Assembly: GCA_007123425.1 (NCBI GenBank)
Contig: SKLC01000245.1
Coordinates: 1 to 7,603 of the forward strand
From: Nitriliruptoraceae bacterium
GTDB lineage: Bacteria; Actinomycetota; Nitriliruptoria; Nitriliruptorales; Nitriliruptoraceae
Reading direction: 5' to 3'
Length of the DNA stretch: 7,603 nucleotides
The position numbers and the translations under genes were made by a program. Numbering within the stretch: the stretch's first letter is position 1; each line of letters opens with the position of its first letter. The notes beneath the pieces are model-generated. The model did no database searches. It was not told where the DNA came from and saw nothing but the letters and a program-made list of their open reading frames with translations. This document shows positions 1-5,970 of this stretch, in pieces.

Positions 1-3
1 CGC

Positions 4-55
4 CGGCCGGGTGGGCCCTGCCCGCCTTCGGGTCGGCAGGCGTGGCGCCCGGCCG
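4..55 (-). other. Two-tier hairpin at the left window edge
   Basis: cggccggg (4-11) and cccggccg (48-55) form an 8-bp outer stem. Inside it cctgcc (17-22) and ggcagg (35-40) form a 6-bp inner stem, capped after a small internal loop by two more G-C pairs and a CGAA loop on the mRNA strand. It lies 55 bases after the map stop and could be a terminator or part of the next gene's leader. The window ends 3 bases further on, so a U-tract cannot be judged. Confidence 0.4.
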
Positions 56-78
56 ACGGCGTGCGTGGCCCCGGGGGG

Positions 79-102
79 CAGGGTACGGCTCGAGCCCGAC
101 CG
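79..102 (-). promoter_or_regulatory. Possible promoter downstream of map, CGGTCG-N7-GCCGTACCCTG
   Basis: This is the second copy of the motif seen before map. On the minus strand TACCCT occupies 85-80, just after the map stop. The next gene in this neighbourhood is usually infA, so this may drive an off-window infA-rpmJ-rpsM unit. The exact 11-mer cagggtacggc (79-89) is the seen part; the promoter role is inferred. Confidence 0.3.
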
Positions 103-110
103 CGGCGGGG

Positions 111-914
111 TCACCAGGTGGGCACGCCCTCGGTCAGCGGATGCGCGGGCTCGTCGCTGCGCGCGGTGAGCACCCACGGGCCGTCGGGGGTGACCGCCAC
201 CGTGTGCTCCCAGTGGGCCGAGACCTTGCCGTCGGCGGTGACCACGGTCCAGTCGTCGTCCAGCGTGCGGGTGCGCTCGGTGCCGAGGTTGAACATCGGC
301 TCGACGGCGATCACCCAGCCCTTGGTGAGCTTCATGCCGCGCCCGGCCTGGCCGTAGTTGGGCACCGACGGGTCCTCGTGCAGCGCACGGCCGATGCCGT
401 GTCCCACGTACTCGCGGACCAGGCCGTAGCCGTGGGCCTCGGCGACGGCCTCCACGGCCGATCCGATGTCCCCCAGGCGGCTGCCGTGCCGGACCTGCTC
501 GAGCCCCCGCCACAGGGCGTTGCGAGTCTCGCGCACCAGCGTGGCGACCTCGTCGCTGACCGTGTCCTCGCCACCGACGATCAGGGTGGTGGCCGAGTCC
601 CCGTGGAAGCCCTCGACGATCGCGCCGACGTCGAGGGAGATGATGTCGCCCTCCTCGAGCCGCACGGTGTCGGACGGGATGCCGTGCACGATCTGCTCGT
701 TCTTCGAGGTGCACACCGAGCCCGGGAAGCCCCGGTAGCCCTTGAACGAGGGCACCGCGCCCTCGCCGCGGATGACCTTCTCGCCGATGCGGTCGAGGTC
801 GAGGGTGGTCATGCCCGGCTCGAGCGCCTCCATCAGCGCCTCGTGGGCCTTGGCCACCACCTGGCCCGCGCGGGCCATGAGCTCGATCTCGTCGCGTGAC
901 TTCTTGATGATCAT
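111..914 (-). CDS. map: Methionine aminopeptidase, type I
   Basis: This cytosolic dimetal enzyme removes the initiator methionine from nascent proteins after deformylation. The 267-residue product is the short type Ia form, without an N-terminal SH3-binding or zinc extension. Metal ligands by family position are Asp95 (ISLDVG), Asp106 (GFHGDSATT), His172 (YVGHGIGR), Glu205 (VIAVEPMF) and Glu236 (HWEHTVAV); substrate-contact histidines are His77 (IVHGIP) and His179 (ALHEDP). The C-terminus runs about 17 residues beyond the usual VLT end. The ATG at 914 begins M-I-I-K-K-S-R-D-E-I, as expected. Its ribosome binding site is weak (CGGAT). The frame stays open upstream through adk, but that is out-of-frame shadow, not a fusion. 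Confidence 0.97.
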   Translation of the reverse strand: MIIKKSRDEIELMARAGQVVAKAHEALMEALEPGMTTLDLDRIGEKVIRGEGAVPSFKGYRGFPGSVCTSKNEQIVHGIPSDTVRLEEGDIISLDVGAIVEGFHGDSATTLIVGGEDTVSDEVATLVRETRNALWRGLEQVRHGSRLGDIGSAVEAVAEAHGYGLVREYVGHGIGRALHEDPSVPNYGQAGRGMKLTKGWVIAVEPMFNLGTERTRTLDDDWTVVTADGKVSAHWEHTVAVTPDGPWVLTARSDEPAHPLTEGVPTW

Positions 915-943
915 CAGCAGATCCGTGCGTCGTGGCTTCGACC

Positions 944-968
944 CAGGGTACGGCCCCGCGCGCGACCG
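944..968 (-). promoter_or_regulatory. Possible map promoter, CGGTCG-N8-GCCGTACCCTG
   Basis: On the minus strand TACCCT (950-945) fits a TAnnnT -10 and would place a transcription start about 25 bases before the map ATG. The same composite motif, an exact 11-mer plus CGGTCG, recurs at 79-102 with a 7-base spacer. No clear -35 at standard spacing was found, so the promoter call rests mainly on the repetition and placement. Confidence 0.3.
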
Positions 969-993
969 AGGCAGGGACCCGGCAGCGGGGCCG
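951..993 (-). other. 9-bp inverted repeat in the adk-map gap
   Basis: cggccccgc (951-959) and gcggggccg (985-993) are perfect complements separated by 25 bases, starting 15 bases after the adk stop. On the transcript this gives a GC-only stem with a large loop. It ends right beside the TACCCT element at 950-945. It could be a weak terminator, a pause site, or a stem that competes with the promoter region; no U-tract follows. Confidence 0.4.
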
Positions 994-1008
994 GGCGTGG
1001 CGGGATGG

Positions 1009-1662
1009 TCAGCCCGCGTAGTCCCGCAGCACCGCCAGCGCGCGCTCGGCGACGCCGTCGACCTCGCCCACGGCCTCGACATCGCGCAGCAGCCCACGCT
1101 CCCAGTAGAAGTGCTCGAGCGGCTCGGTCTGCTTGCGGTAGACCTCGAGGCGGTTGAGGACGACGTCCTCGGTGTCGTCGTCGCGCTGGATGAGCTCGCC
1201 CCCACAGCTGTCGCAGACGCCCTCGGTGGCCGGCGGCGCGTGCTCGAGGTGGAAGACCGCGCCGCACCCGGTGCAGGTGCGCCGGCCGGTGAGCCGGGCG
1301 ACGACCTCGTCGTGGTCGACGATGAAGCGCAGGACCACGTCGAGCGGCGCATCCCGATCGACGAGCAGGTCCTCGAGCGCCTGCGCCTGGGGCACGGTGC
1401 GCGGGAAGCCGTCGAGGATGAAGCCCTCGGCGGCGTCGGCCTCCGCGAGCCGGTCGCCGACCATCCCGACCACGATCTCGTCGGGCACGAGCTCACCGGC
1501 GTCCATGTAGGACTTGGCCCGGGTGCCGAGGTCGGTCCCGCCGCGCACGTTCTCGCGGAAGATGTCGCCGGTGGAGATGTGCGGCAGCCCGAAGGCCTCC
1601 GCGATGCGCACCGCCTGGGTTCCCTTGCCAGCACCCGGTGGCCCGAGCAGGATCACACGCAC
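1009..1662 (-). CDS. adk: Adenylate kinase, long-LID form with four-cysteine site
   Basis: Adenylate kinase interconverts ATP plus AMP and two ADP in the cytoplasm. The product has 217 residues, the long bacterial form. The P-loop is GPPGAGKGT (7-15); ISTGDIFRENV (29-39) begins the AMP-binding part; DGFPRT (84-89) and LTGRR (124-128) are conserved. The LID carries Cys130-x2-Cys133 and Cys150-x2-Cys153, a likely structural zinc site, followed by QRDDD with the catalytic-loop Arg and Asp. The start is GTG at 1662, supported by AAGGA eight bases upstream and by the family N-terminus M-R-V-I-L-L-G-P-P-G. It lies 99 bp after secY and 94 bp before map, a classic spc-operon extension. Confidence 0.97.
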   Translation of the reverse strand: MRVILLGPPGAGKGTQAVRIAEAFGLPHISTGDIFRENVRGGTDLGTRAKSYMDAGELVPDEIVVGMVGDRLAEADAAEGFILDGFPRTVPQAQALEDLLVDRDAPLDVVLRFIVDHDEVVARLTGRRTCTGCGAVFHLEHAPPATEGVCDSCGGELIQRDDDTEDVVLNRLEVYRKQTEPLEHFYWERGLLRDVEAVGEVDGVAERALAVLRDYAG

Positions 1663-1761
1663 GTCGTAAGTCCTTTGTCACTCGCTAGCTCGTCGCGGGG
1701 CTCTCCCACGTCGTCGGGCGCAGCCCCGCTCGCGGGGCCGACGGTGGTGTCGACGAGCGGC
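1663..1761 (-). promoter_or_regulatory. secY-adk gap with mutually exclusive stems
   Basis: In this 99-bp gap the arm agccccgc (1722-1729) can pair with gcggggct (1695-1702) over 8 bp, or with gcggggc (1732-1738), which forms a tight hairpin at 1723-1738. The two competing partners share the exact 9-mer tcgcggggc (1693-1701 and 1730-1738). A further 8-bp inverted repeat, gctcgtcg 1688-1695 and cgacgagc 1751-1758, encloses the inner hairpin. The arrangement resembles an attenuator-like switch, but no U-tract follows either stem. AAGGA at 1675-1671 is the adk ribosome binding site. A function is not shown. Confidence 0.35.
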
Positions 1762-3039
1762 TCACTGGAGGAAGCCCTCGTAGTTGCGCTGCATCATCTG
1801 GCTCTCGATCTGCTGCATGGTCTGCAGGGTCACGCCCACCATGATCAGCAGGGACACCCCGCCCAGCGGGAAGGCCTGGATGTTGCCCACCGCCAGGAAG
1901 ATGAACGGCGAGACCGCGATCGCAGCGAGGTAGAGCGAGCCCGGCAGCGTCAGGCGCGTGAGCACCCGGTCGAGGTACTCCGCGGTCTGCCGCCCGGGCC
2001 GGATCCCGGGGATGAAGCCGCCGTAGCGCTTCATGTTGTCGGCGATCTCGACCGGGTTGAAGGTGATCGCCGAGTAGAAGTAGGCGAAGAAGATCGTCAT
2101 CACCGCGAACAGCGTGATGAACGCCCAGGACGTGGGGTCCTCGAGGTAGTCCTGCACGAACAGCTGCACCCGCTCGCTGCCCGAGATCTGGGCGATCAGC
2201 GCCGGCAGGTACAGCAGCGAGGACGCGAAGATGACCGGGATCACCCCACCCTGGTTGATCTTGAGCGGGATGTAGGTCGACTGGCCACCGTAGGAGCGCC
2301 GCCCGATCTGCCGTCGCGCGTACTGCACCGGGATCCGCCGCTGGCCCAGCTCGATGAAGACCACCGCCGCGGCCAGGACCGCACCCAGGATCAGCACCCC
2401 GACCACCCACGGCATGCCGTTGGTCACCCGCACCTGCTGCATCTCCGAGGGGAACTGGCTGATGATCGAGACCATGATCAGCAGCGACATCCCGTTGCCG
2501 ATCCCGCGCTGGGAGATCAGCTCCCCCAGCCACATGATCAGCGAGGTCCCCGCCGTGAGCGTGATCACCATCAGCATGATCCGCCCGGTGCCGGCGTTGT
2601 TGGTCGGATCGACCTGGAACGCCTGCCCGGTCCGGGCCAGGGTCACCAGCCCCGTGGACTGCAACAGCGCCAGCCCCACCGTGGTGTAGCGGGTGTACTG
2701 GGTGATCTTCTTCTTGCCCTGCTCCCCCTCCTTCTTCAGCTCCTCGAGACGGGGGATCACCACCGCCAGCAGCTGCATCATGATGCTGGCCGTGATGTAG
2801 GGCATGATCCCCAGCGCGAACACCGCCATCTGCGCCAACGCGCCGCCCGCGAAGACGTTGATGATCCCCACGATCCCAGCGGCCGCGCCCGTGGCCGGAG
2901 CATCACGCAGGATCTCCAGATCGATCCCCGGAATCGGAATCCAGGCACCGATCCGATAGATCACGATGATCCACAGCACGAACAGCAGCTTGCGCCGCAG
3001 ATCAGGGATCTTGACGGCATTGGCGAACGCTCGGAGCAT
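1762..3039 (-). CDS. secY: Preprotein translocase channel subunit SecY
   Basis: SecY is the pore of the SecYEG channel in the cytoplasmic membrane, through which SecA or ribosomes drive unfolded proteins. The product has 425 residues, normal length. About ten hydrophobic segments fit TM1 (17-34), the TM2 plug and helix (60-90), TM3 (115-135), TM4 (152-172), TM5 (181-200), TM6 (210-231), TM7 (265-285), TM8 (306-324), TM9 (366-386) and TM10 (391-409). The cytosolic C4 loop (GQRRIPVQYARR, 232-243) and C5 loop (PGIRPGRQTAEYLDRVLTRLT, 344-364) contact SecA or ribosomes and are conserved. The ATG at 3039 has GAGGG just upstream; the frame is open 55 residues further, but that stretch lacks SecY character. 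It ends in TGA and is followed by adk. Confidence 0.97.
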   Translation of the reverse strand: MLRAFANAVKIPDLRRKLLFVLWIIVIYRIGAWIPIPGIDLEILRDAPATGAAAGIVGIINVFAGGALAQMAVFALGIMPYITASIMMQLLAVVIPRLEELKKEGEQGKKKITQYTRYTTVGLALLQSTGLVTLARTGQAFQVDPTNNAGTGRIMLMVITLTAGTSLIMWLGELISQRGIGNGMSLLIMVSIISQFPSEMQQVRVTNGMPWVVGVLILGAVLAAAVVFIELGQRRIPVQYARRQIGRRSYGGQSTYIPLKINQGGVIPVIFASSLLYLPALIAQISGSERVQLFVQDYLEDPTSWAFITLFAVMTIFFAYFYSAITFNPVEIADNMKRYGGFIPGIRPGRQTAEYLDRVLTRLTLPGSLYLAAIAVSPFIFLAVGNIQAFPLGGVSLLIMVGVTLQTMQQIESQMMQRNYEGFLQ

Positions 3040-3185
3040 GATGACCCTCGGTGCTTCGCGCGTGCCCGGCGTCGAGCTGATCGCTCCGGCGGCGTCTCGC
3101 CCGCTGCGGGCGCGCGTGGCGCGGAGCCTACCCCGTGTGCCGGGCACGGCCGGCCAGCAGGTGGCCGCGGGTGGCGTGACGGGCC
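3040..3185 (-). promoter_or_regulatory. secY upstream region with a possible promoter
   Basis: On the minus strand TAGGCT (3130-3125) fits the actinobacterial -10 form TAnnnT and lies about 85 bases before the secY ATG. I see no convincing -35. Directly upstream is a dyad, ccgtg 3133-3137 and cacgg 3145-3149. cgcccg (3098-3103) and cgggcg (3107-3112) form a 6-bp hairpin that would sit near the transcript 5' end. cgtgcccggc (3061-3070) and gccgggcacg (3139-3148) are a 10-bp inverted repeat that could pair only in read-through RNA. GAGGG at 3049-3045 is the secY ribosome binding site. Confidence 0.4.
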
Positions 3186-3225
3186 CTGGCCGCGGCCCCG
3201 CCATCAGGCGCGGAGCCGCGGCCAG
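3186..3225 (-). terminator. Strong hairpin after rplO, terminator-like without a U-tract
   Basis: ctggccgcggc (3186-3196) and gccgcggccag (3215-3225) are perfect complements over 11 bp. On the transcript a U-G wobble and four more G-C pairs extend the stem to 16 pairs around an 8-base loop. It starts 11 bases after the rplO stop. The bases that follow on the mRNA are GGCCCGTCACG, so there is no U-tract. Actinobacterial terminators often lack one, but RNA protection or pausing are alternatives. That the structure forms is near certain; its role is inferred. Confidence 0.55.
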
Positions 3226-3236
3226 CGGACGTCACG

Positions 3237-3668
3237 TCATCGAACGGTGCCGCCGGCGGCGGTGATCTTGTCCCGCGCGGTGGCGGACACCGCGTCGACG
3301 TCGACGGTGAGCGAGGTGCTGATCTCGCCGTGGCCGAGGATCTTGACCGGCCGCTTCTTCTTGACCAGGCCCTTGGCCGTCAGCGTCTCGCGGGTGACCT
3401 CGTCGCCCGCCTCGAACGCCTCGTCGAGCCGCCCGACGTTGATCACCGCGAACGTGACCTTGTTCGGGTTGTTGAAGCCGGGCGCCTTGGGCTGGCGACG
3501 GATGAGCGGCATCTGGCCGCCCTCGAAGCCCTCCGGCACTGTGCCGCGAGCGCCCGTGCCCTTGGTGCCACGACCGGCGGTCTTGCCGCCCCGGCCGCGG
3601 TCACCGCGCGCGACGCGCTTCTTCTTGGTGTGCGAGCCCTCGGCGGGCTTGAGGTGGTGGAGCCTCAT
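3237..3668 (-). CDS. rplO: 50S ribosomal protein L15
   Basis: L15 is a late-assembly large-subunit protein whose basic N-terminal half threads into 23S rRNA. The product has 143 residues, the normal length. The N-terminal half is glycine- and arginine-rich (MRLHHLKPAEGS, then KTAGRGTKGTGAR at 29-41). It is followed by PEGFEGGQMPLIRRQPKAPGF (45-65), the NPNKVTFAVINVGRL stretch, and a C-terminal globular part ending AAGGTVR. The start is fixed by the AGGAGGT site and the ATGA overlap with rpmD. It appears to be the last gene of the tightly packed ribosomal-protein block: a strong hairpin begins 11 bases after the TGA stop, and secY is 197 bp away. Confidence 0.97.
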   Translation of the reverse strand: MRLHHLKPAEGSHTKKKRVARGDRGRGGKTAGRGTKGTGARGTVPEGFEGGQMPLIRRQPKAPGFNNPNKVTFAVINVGRLDEAFEAGDEVTRETLTAKGLVKKKRPVKILGHGEISTSLTVDVDAVSATARDKITAAGGTVR

Positions 3669-3871
3669 GCCTCGACCTCCTGGCCGTCGGCGACCTCCCA
3701 CTCGACGAGGTGGGGGATCTTGGTGAGCATGCCGCGGATCTCAGGCCGGTCGGGCTGCACCACCGTGTGGCGGATGCGCTTGAGGCCCAGCGAGCGAACG
3801 GTGTCGCGCTGGTCCTGAGGCCGGCCGATCAGCGAGCGGGTCTGGGTGATGCGGAGTCGCTGCTCAGCCAT
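3665..3871 (-). CDS. rpmD: 50S ribosomal protein L30
   Basis: L30 is a small 23S rRNA-binding protein of the large subunit, absent from some bacteria. The product has 68 residues against about 60 in most bacteria. The core LRITQTRSLIGRPQDQRDTVRSLGL, with KRIRHTVVQPD and IRGMLTKIPHLV, is diagnostic; the extra length is an acidic C-terminal tail (EWEVADGQEVEA). The ATG overlaps the rpsE stop by one base (TGATG) with GAGGTG seven bases upstream. Its own TGA overlaps the rplO start as ATGA. Both junctions suggest translational coupling across rpsE, rpmD and rplO. Confidence 0.96.
   Translation of the reverse strand: MAEQRLRITQTRSLIGRPQDQRDTVRSLGLKRIRHTVVQPDRPEIRGMLTKIPHLVEWEVADGQEVEA
3675..3681 (-). 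promoter_or_regulatory. Shine-Dalgarno deciding the rplO start at the ATGA overlap
   Basis: AGGAGGT on the minus strand lies inside the end of rpmD, six bases before the rplO ATG at 3668. It rules out the alternative in-frame start 11 codons upstream and marks this as a stop-start coupled junction. Confidence 0.8.
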
Positions 3872-4464
3872 CAGGCACCACCTCGCAGGGTCTCGACCAT
3901 CTTCTTCGGCGCGATGTCCTCGACGGCCTTGTCACGCAGGGTCGCGATCTCGTGCGGCGAGCGCTGGTCCTTCAGCCCCTGGATCGTGGCGCTGACCACG
4001 TTGACGGGGTTGGGGGTGCCCAGCGACTTCGCGAGCAGGTCGGCGATGCCGGCCGCCTCGATGACGGCACGGACCGGACCACCCGCGATGACCCCGGTAC
4101 CGGGGGCCGCGGGCTTGAGCATGACCTGCCCCGCGCCGTGCCGGCCGACCACCGGATGCACGATGGTCGAGCCGACCATGGGGACCTTGAAGAAGTTCTT
4201 CTTGGCCTCCTCGACGCCCTTCTGGATCGCCGACTGCACCTCCTTGGCCTTGCCGTGGCCCACGCCGACCATGCCCTTGCCGTCGCCGACGACGACCAGG
4301 GCGGTGAACTGGAACCGGCGTCCACCCTTGACGACCTTGGAGACGCGGTTGATCGCCACGACGCGCTCGTCGTACTGCTCGCGGTCCTGCTGGCCGCGTC
4401 CGCCGCGCCGGTCGTCCCGGCCGCGACCACGGCCGGGGCCGCCTCCACGGTTGTTGGCTGCCAT
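3871..4464 (-). CDS. rpsE: 30S ribosomal protein S5
   Basis: S5 sits at the mRNA entry side of the 30S subunit and affects decoding accuracy. The product has 197 residues. An Arg/Gly-rich tail occupies about residues 5-25. The double-stranded-RNA-binding-like domain starts near ERVVAINRVSKVVKGGRRF (33-51), which includes the loop where spectinomycin-resistance changes fall in E. coli and which looks wild type. The C-terminal domain includes MLKPAAPGTGVIAGGPVRAV (115-134) and KSLGTPNPVNVVSAT. The ATG at 4464 has AAGGAG six bases upstream; an upstream in-frame start at 4650 would run inside rplR. The TGA stop shares its A with the rpmD ATG. Confidence 0.97.
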   Translation of the reverse strand: MAANNRGGGPGRGRGRDDRRGGRGQQDREQYDERVVAINRVSKVVKGGRRFQFTALVVVGDGKGMVGVGHGKAKEVQSAIQKGVEEAKKNFFKVPMVGSTIVHPVVGRHGAGQVMLKPAAPGTGVIAGGPVRAVIEAAGIADLLAKSLGTPNPVNVVSATIQGLKDQRSPHEIATLRDKAVEDIAPKKMVETLRGGA

Positions 4465-4483
4465 GTCGTGCTCCTTGAAAGGT

Positions 4484-4843
4484 CTAGAAGTCGAGGCCGG
4501 CCTCGCGCGCGCCCTCGGCGAGCGCCGCGACCCGTCCGGCGTAGCGGTTGCCACCGCGGTCGAACACGCAGGTGGTGATCCCGGCCTGGGTGGCGCGCTC
4601 GGCCAGCCGCGCCCCGACCTGCCGGGCGACGCCGGTCTTGCCGTCGTCACCCTTGGTCAGCCCGTCCTCGAGCGACGAGGCGGCGACCAGCGTATGGCCG
4701 TCGGTGTCGTCGATCAGCTGGGCGTAGATGTGCGCGTTGCTGCGGTAGACCGACAGGCGCGGCTTGGTGGCCGTGCCGGAGATCCGCTTGCGCAGCCGCA
4801 TGTGGCGCTGACGGCGCGCCACGCGCTTCTTGGTGGTTTCCAT
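4484..4843 (-). CDS. rplR: 50S ribosomal protein L18
   Basis: L18 binds 5S rRNA with L5 in the central protuberance. The product has 119 residues, the usual length. The basic N-terminal arm (KKRVARRQRHMRLRKRISG, 5-23) is followed by the conserved KPRLSVYRSNAHIYAQLIDD (27-46), TLVAASS (51-57), ARQVGARLAERA (73-84) and VFDRGGNRYAGRVAALAEGAREAGL. The ATG at 4843 is preferred because the family begins M-x-x-x-K-K-R and GAGGAG lies seven bases upstream. The gene ends in TAG, and rpsE starts 19 bases later with its own ribosome binding site. Confidence 0.97.
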   Translation of the reverse strand: METTKKRVARRQRHMRLRKRISGTATKPRLSVYRSNAHIYAQLIDDTDGHTLVAASSLEDGLTKGDDGKTGVARQVGARLAERATQAGITTCVFDRGGNRYAGRVAALAEGAREAGLDF

Positions 4844-5011
4844 GTCGTCGCTCCTCGTTCGCTCGCCCGTCGTCGCCGGTGCACAGCGCTCGGCTGCGGC
4901 TGGCGTCGTCTCGTAGGCGGCCACGAGCCCGTCTCGGCTCCGGATGAGCCTGCGGGCGGCGGCACCGAGGGGTCGGCACCGCTGGTCTGTGCGTGGGGTG
5001 GGTGGTGAGGG
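4844..5011 (-). promoter_or_regulatory. rplF-rplR intergenic region, 168 bp, with short repeats
   Basis: This is the longest gap inside the ribosomal-protein part of the window; rplF and rplR are usually close. Three short arms, gagcc 4925-4929, ggctc 4936-4940 and gagcc 4946-4950, let the middle arm pair with either neighbour. The 8-mer cggcaccg occurs twice, at 4960-4967 and 4974-4981. GAGGAG at 4856-4851 is the rplR ribosome binding site. I see no clear promoter and no credible ORF. The rplR frame is open to an upstream ATG at 4924, but that would add 27 residues foreign to L18. Confidence 0.3.
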
Positions 5012-5554
5012 CTAGCGGCCTGCGGCCTTGCCGGCCTTGCGGCGCACGCGCTCGTCCTCGTAGCGCACGCCCTTGCCCTTGTAGGGCTCGGGCGGGCGGA
5101 CCTTGCGGATGTTCGCGGCGATCTGGCCGACGAGCACCTTGTCGATGCCGTTGACCACGACCCGCGTGGGGGCGGGCACCTCGAAGGTGATGCCCTCCGG
5201 GGCCTCGATGGTGACGGGGTGGCTGTAGCCGACCTGCAGCTCGAGGTCGTCGCCCTTGGCCAGCGCGCGGTAGCCGACGCCGACCAGCTCGAGCGCGCGG
5301 GAGTAGCCGTCGCTCACGCCGGTGACCATGTTCGCCACGAGGCTGCGGACCAGGCCGTGCCGGGCACGGTGCAGCCGGGCGTCGGACACGCGGGTGACCA
5401 CGACGTCGCCCTCGTCGTCACGGCTGATCTCCACGCCCTCGGGCATGGTCTGGCTCAGCTCGCCCTTCGGGCCGGTGACGGTGACGGTGAGCCCGTCGAT
5501 CTTGACGTCCACGCCGTCGGGGACGGGGACGGGAAGCTTGCCGATGCGGGACAT
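5012..5554 (-). CDS. rplF: 50S ribosomal protein L6
   Basis: L6 binds helix 97 and the sarcin-ricin loop region of 23S rRNA near the factor-binding site. The product has 180 residues in two repeated alpha/beta domains, about 1-82 and 83-180. Typical pieces are MSRIGKLPVPVPDGVDV, VTVTGPKGELS, LVGVGYRA (90-97) and the C-terminal signature PEPYKGKGVRY (155-165), followed by a basic tail. The frame is open upstream across rpsH, but the ATG at 5554 is the family start and has AGGAGAGG (5569-5562) just before it. It ends in TAG. It lies 17 bp after rpsH, but a long 168-bp gap follows before rplR. Confidence 0.97.
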   Translation of the reverse strand: MSRIGKLPVPVPDGVDVKIDGLTVTVTGPKGELSQTMPEGVEISRDDEGDVVVTRVSDARLHRARHGLVRSLVANMVTGVSDGYSRALELVGVGYRALAKGDDLELQVGYSHPVTIEAPEGITFEVPAPTRVVVNGIDKVLVGQIAANIRKVRPPEPYKGKGVRYEDERVRRKAGKAAGR

Positions 5555-5571
5555 GTCGGTTCCTCTCCTGC

Positions 5572-5970
5572 CTACCAGACGTAGGCGACGACCTCGCCGC
5601 CGCGGCCGTCCTTGCGGGCCTCGGCGTCGGTCATCAGGCCGGCGTTCGTGGACAGGATCGCGACCCCCAGGCCACCGAGGACCCGCGGGATCTCGTCCTT
5701 CTTGACGTAGACCCGCAGCCCCGGCTTGGAGATGCGGCGCAGGCCGGCGATGACCCGCTCGCGGTCGGGGCCGTACTTCATCTTGATCGTCAGCGTCGCC
5801 TGCGGCTTGGTCTCCTCGAGGCTCCAGCCCGTGATGTAGCCCTCCTGCTCGAGGATCTTGGCGATGTTCACCTTGATCTTCGACGAGGGCATGCTGGTGG
5901 TGTCGTGGAACGCGATCGAGGCGTTGCGCACGCGTGTGAGCATGTCGGCGACGGGGTCGGTCATCGTCAT
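5572..5970 (-). CDS. rpsH: 30S ribosomal protein S8
   Basis: S8 binds helix 21 of 16S rRNA early in 30S platform assembly, and in E. coli it is the autogenous repressor of the spc operon. The product has 132 residues, the normal length. The N-terminal domain opens with DPVADMLTRVRNA (5-17), and the C-terminal RNA-binding domain includes ISKPGLRVYVKKDEIPRVLGG (80-100) and STNAGLMTDAEARK then GGEVVAYVW. The usual STS RNA-contact triplet reads STN (107-109). Two ATGs are possible, at 5970 and 5964. GAGGAG at 5987-5982 lies 11 bases from the first and 17 from the second, so 5970 is preferred. A 71-bp gap separates it from rpsN and 17 bases from rplF. Confidence 0.97.
   Translation of the reverse strand: MTMTDPVADMLTRVRNASIAFHDTTSMPSSKIKVNIAKILEQEGYITGWSLEETKPQATLTIKMKYGPDRERVIAGLRRISKPGLRVYVKKDEIPRVLGGLGVAILSTNAGLMTDAEARKDGRGGEVVAYVW

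Noticed and set aside
42..899. A plus-strand 285-codon frame opposite map
   Set aside because: It is a shadow of map with no recognisable domain.
111..1634. A 507-codon minus frame that could be read as an adk-map fusion
   Set aside because: Upstream of 914 it reads adk out of frame. True Adk is in another frame with its own stop at 1009, and Map has a normal start.
742..3726. A 994-codon open frame on the plus strand, antisense to map, adk, secY and rplO
   Set aside because: It has low-complexity His/Arg/Asp/Pro-rich composition and no family resemblance, and it lies wholly opposite conserved genes. Long antisense frames are normal in high-GC DNA.
3871..4650. An S5 start at 4650
   Set aside because: It would run through the end of rplR; the site with AAGGAG upstream and the family-like N-terminus is at 4464.
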